Shown here: positions 24,613 to 24,779 of the stretch, piece by piece
Numbering within the stretch: position 1 is the stretch's first letter
How the letters are laid out: every line of letters starts with the position of its first letter
Source of the DNA: an uncultured Prevotella sp.
GTDB lineage: Bacteria; Bacteroidota; Bacteroidia; Bacteroidales; Bacteroidaceae
DNA length: 24,779 nucleotides
Assembly (NCBI GenBank): GCA_937874345.1
Contig: CALNBT010000115.1
Location: 1 to 24,779, forward strand
Reading direction: 5' to 3'
Notes under the pieces: generated by a model
Databases searched by the model: none
Told to the model about the DNA's origin: nothing
What the model saw: the letters and a program-made list of their open reading frames with translations, nothing else
Program-made: the position numbers and the translations under genes

Positions 24613-24779
24613 TTGAAAAAGAAGCAAATTGATATCATCACAATGGGGTGCTCAAAAAACCTCGTTGACAGTGAAGTTTTGATGAAACAATTCGAAGCGA
24701 ATGGCTATCAATGTACCCATGATGCTGAAAATCCTGATGGAGAAATAGCCGTTATCAATACATGCGGTTTTATTGAGAC
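24613..24779 (+). CDS. rimO: Ribosomal protein S12 methylthiotransferase RimO, N-terminal part (3' end outside window)
   Basis: Fifty-five codons of a radical-SAM methylthiotransferase are visible before the window ends. RimO adds a methylthio group to a conserved aspartate of ribosomal protein S12. The visible part belongs to the N-terminal MTTase domain: IDIITMGCSKNLVDSE (6-21) and INTCGFIE (48-55) carry Cys13 and Cys51, two of the three ligands for the auxiliary iron-sulfur cluster. The SKNLVDSE sequence distinguishes RimO from MiaB, which has SxMN. The start is a TTG at 24613; no in-frame ATG lies before the conserved block. It lies 11 bases after ftsY. Confidence 0.9.
   Translation, partial: MKKKQIDIITMGCSKNLVDSEVLMKQFEANGYQCTHDAENPDGEIAVINTCGFIE

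Noticed and set aside
24118..24627. 169-codon open frame on the minus strand inside ftsY
   Set aside because: It is antisense to the ftsY GTPase motifs, low in complexity, and has no family resemblance.
1..24779. CRISPR arrays, insertion sequences, integrases, toxin-antitoxin pairs, tRNA genes
   Set aside because: Reading both strands I found no regular direct-repeat array, no transposase or integrase frame, and no cloverleaf-like sequence.

Overview
This 24.8-kb window is a chromosomal, mostly housekeeping segment of an anaerobic-type Bacteroidota, most likely order Bacteroidales and possibly Prevotellaceae. The order-level call rests on several signs. There is a complete six-gene Na+-pumping NADH:quinone reductase operon. 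Several genes are preceded by the Bacteroidota -7 promoter element TAnnTTTG, and clear Shine-Dalgarno sequences are absent. The gyrA gene is followed by a TPR gene, a short ACT-less serA sits between serC and a DUF1015 gene, and there is an ftsY-rimO pair. The genus call is a guess. The DNA is AT-rich. I see no mobile element, phage gene, CRISPR array, tRNA or rRNA.

Layout. Positions 1-408 are the 3' end of hisS, closed by a strong terminator. A PerR-type Fur-family regulator follows (721-1149), with a long leader and a candidate Per box at its promoter. A 4.5-kb tamB gene (1334-5797) lies on the minus strand, converging on perR. Divergent from tamB is the nqrABCDEF operon (5926-11731), which ends in a terminator. 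A 669-bp non-coding gap with several hairpins precedes gyrA (12401-15004). A periplasmic/envelope TPR protein gene follows gyrA closely (15031-16257) and ends in a terminator. A second, paralogous TPR gene (16547-17758) overlaps a DbpA-like RNA helicase gene (17742-19082). Next is a four-gene cluster, serC, serA, DUF1015 and a YigZ/IMPACT-family gene (19199-23119). After a 519-bp gap come ftsY and the beginning of rimO, which runs off the window.

How the genes work together. The Nqr complex makes the sodium gradient from NADH oxidation; covalent FMN sites in NqrB and NqrC, the FeS cysteines in NqrD/E and the 2Fe-2S/FAD/NADH sites of NqrF are all present. SerC and SerA carry two steps of serine synthesis from 3-phosphoglycerate, and the DUF1015 protein is very likely functionally tied to them. 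TamB, the two exported TPR proteins and FtsY concern the envelope and protein export. PerR would be the peroxide sensor.

Nothing here is a convincing new multi-gene system. The items most worth a second look are a SerA with lysine in place of the usual catalytic histidine, the DUF1015 protein with a ParB/SerK-like DGHHR motif in the serine operon, a DEFD-box helicase translationally overlapped with an exported TPR protein, a related pair of intergenic palindromic elements, and a Per-box-like site at the perR promoter.
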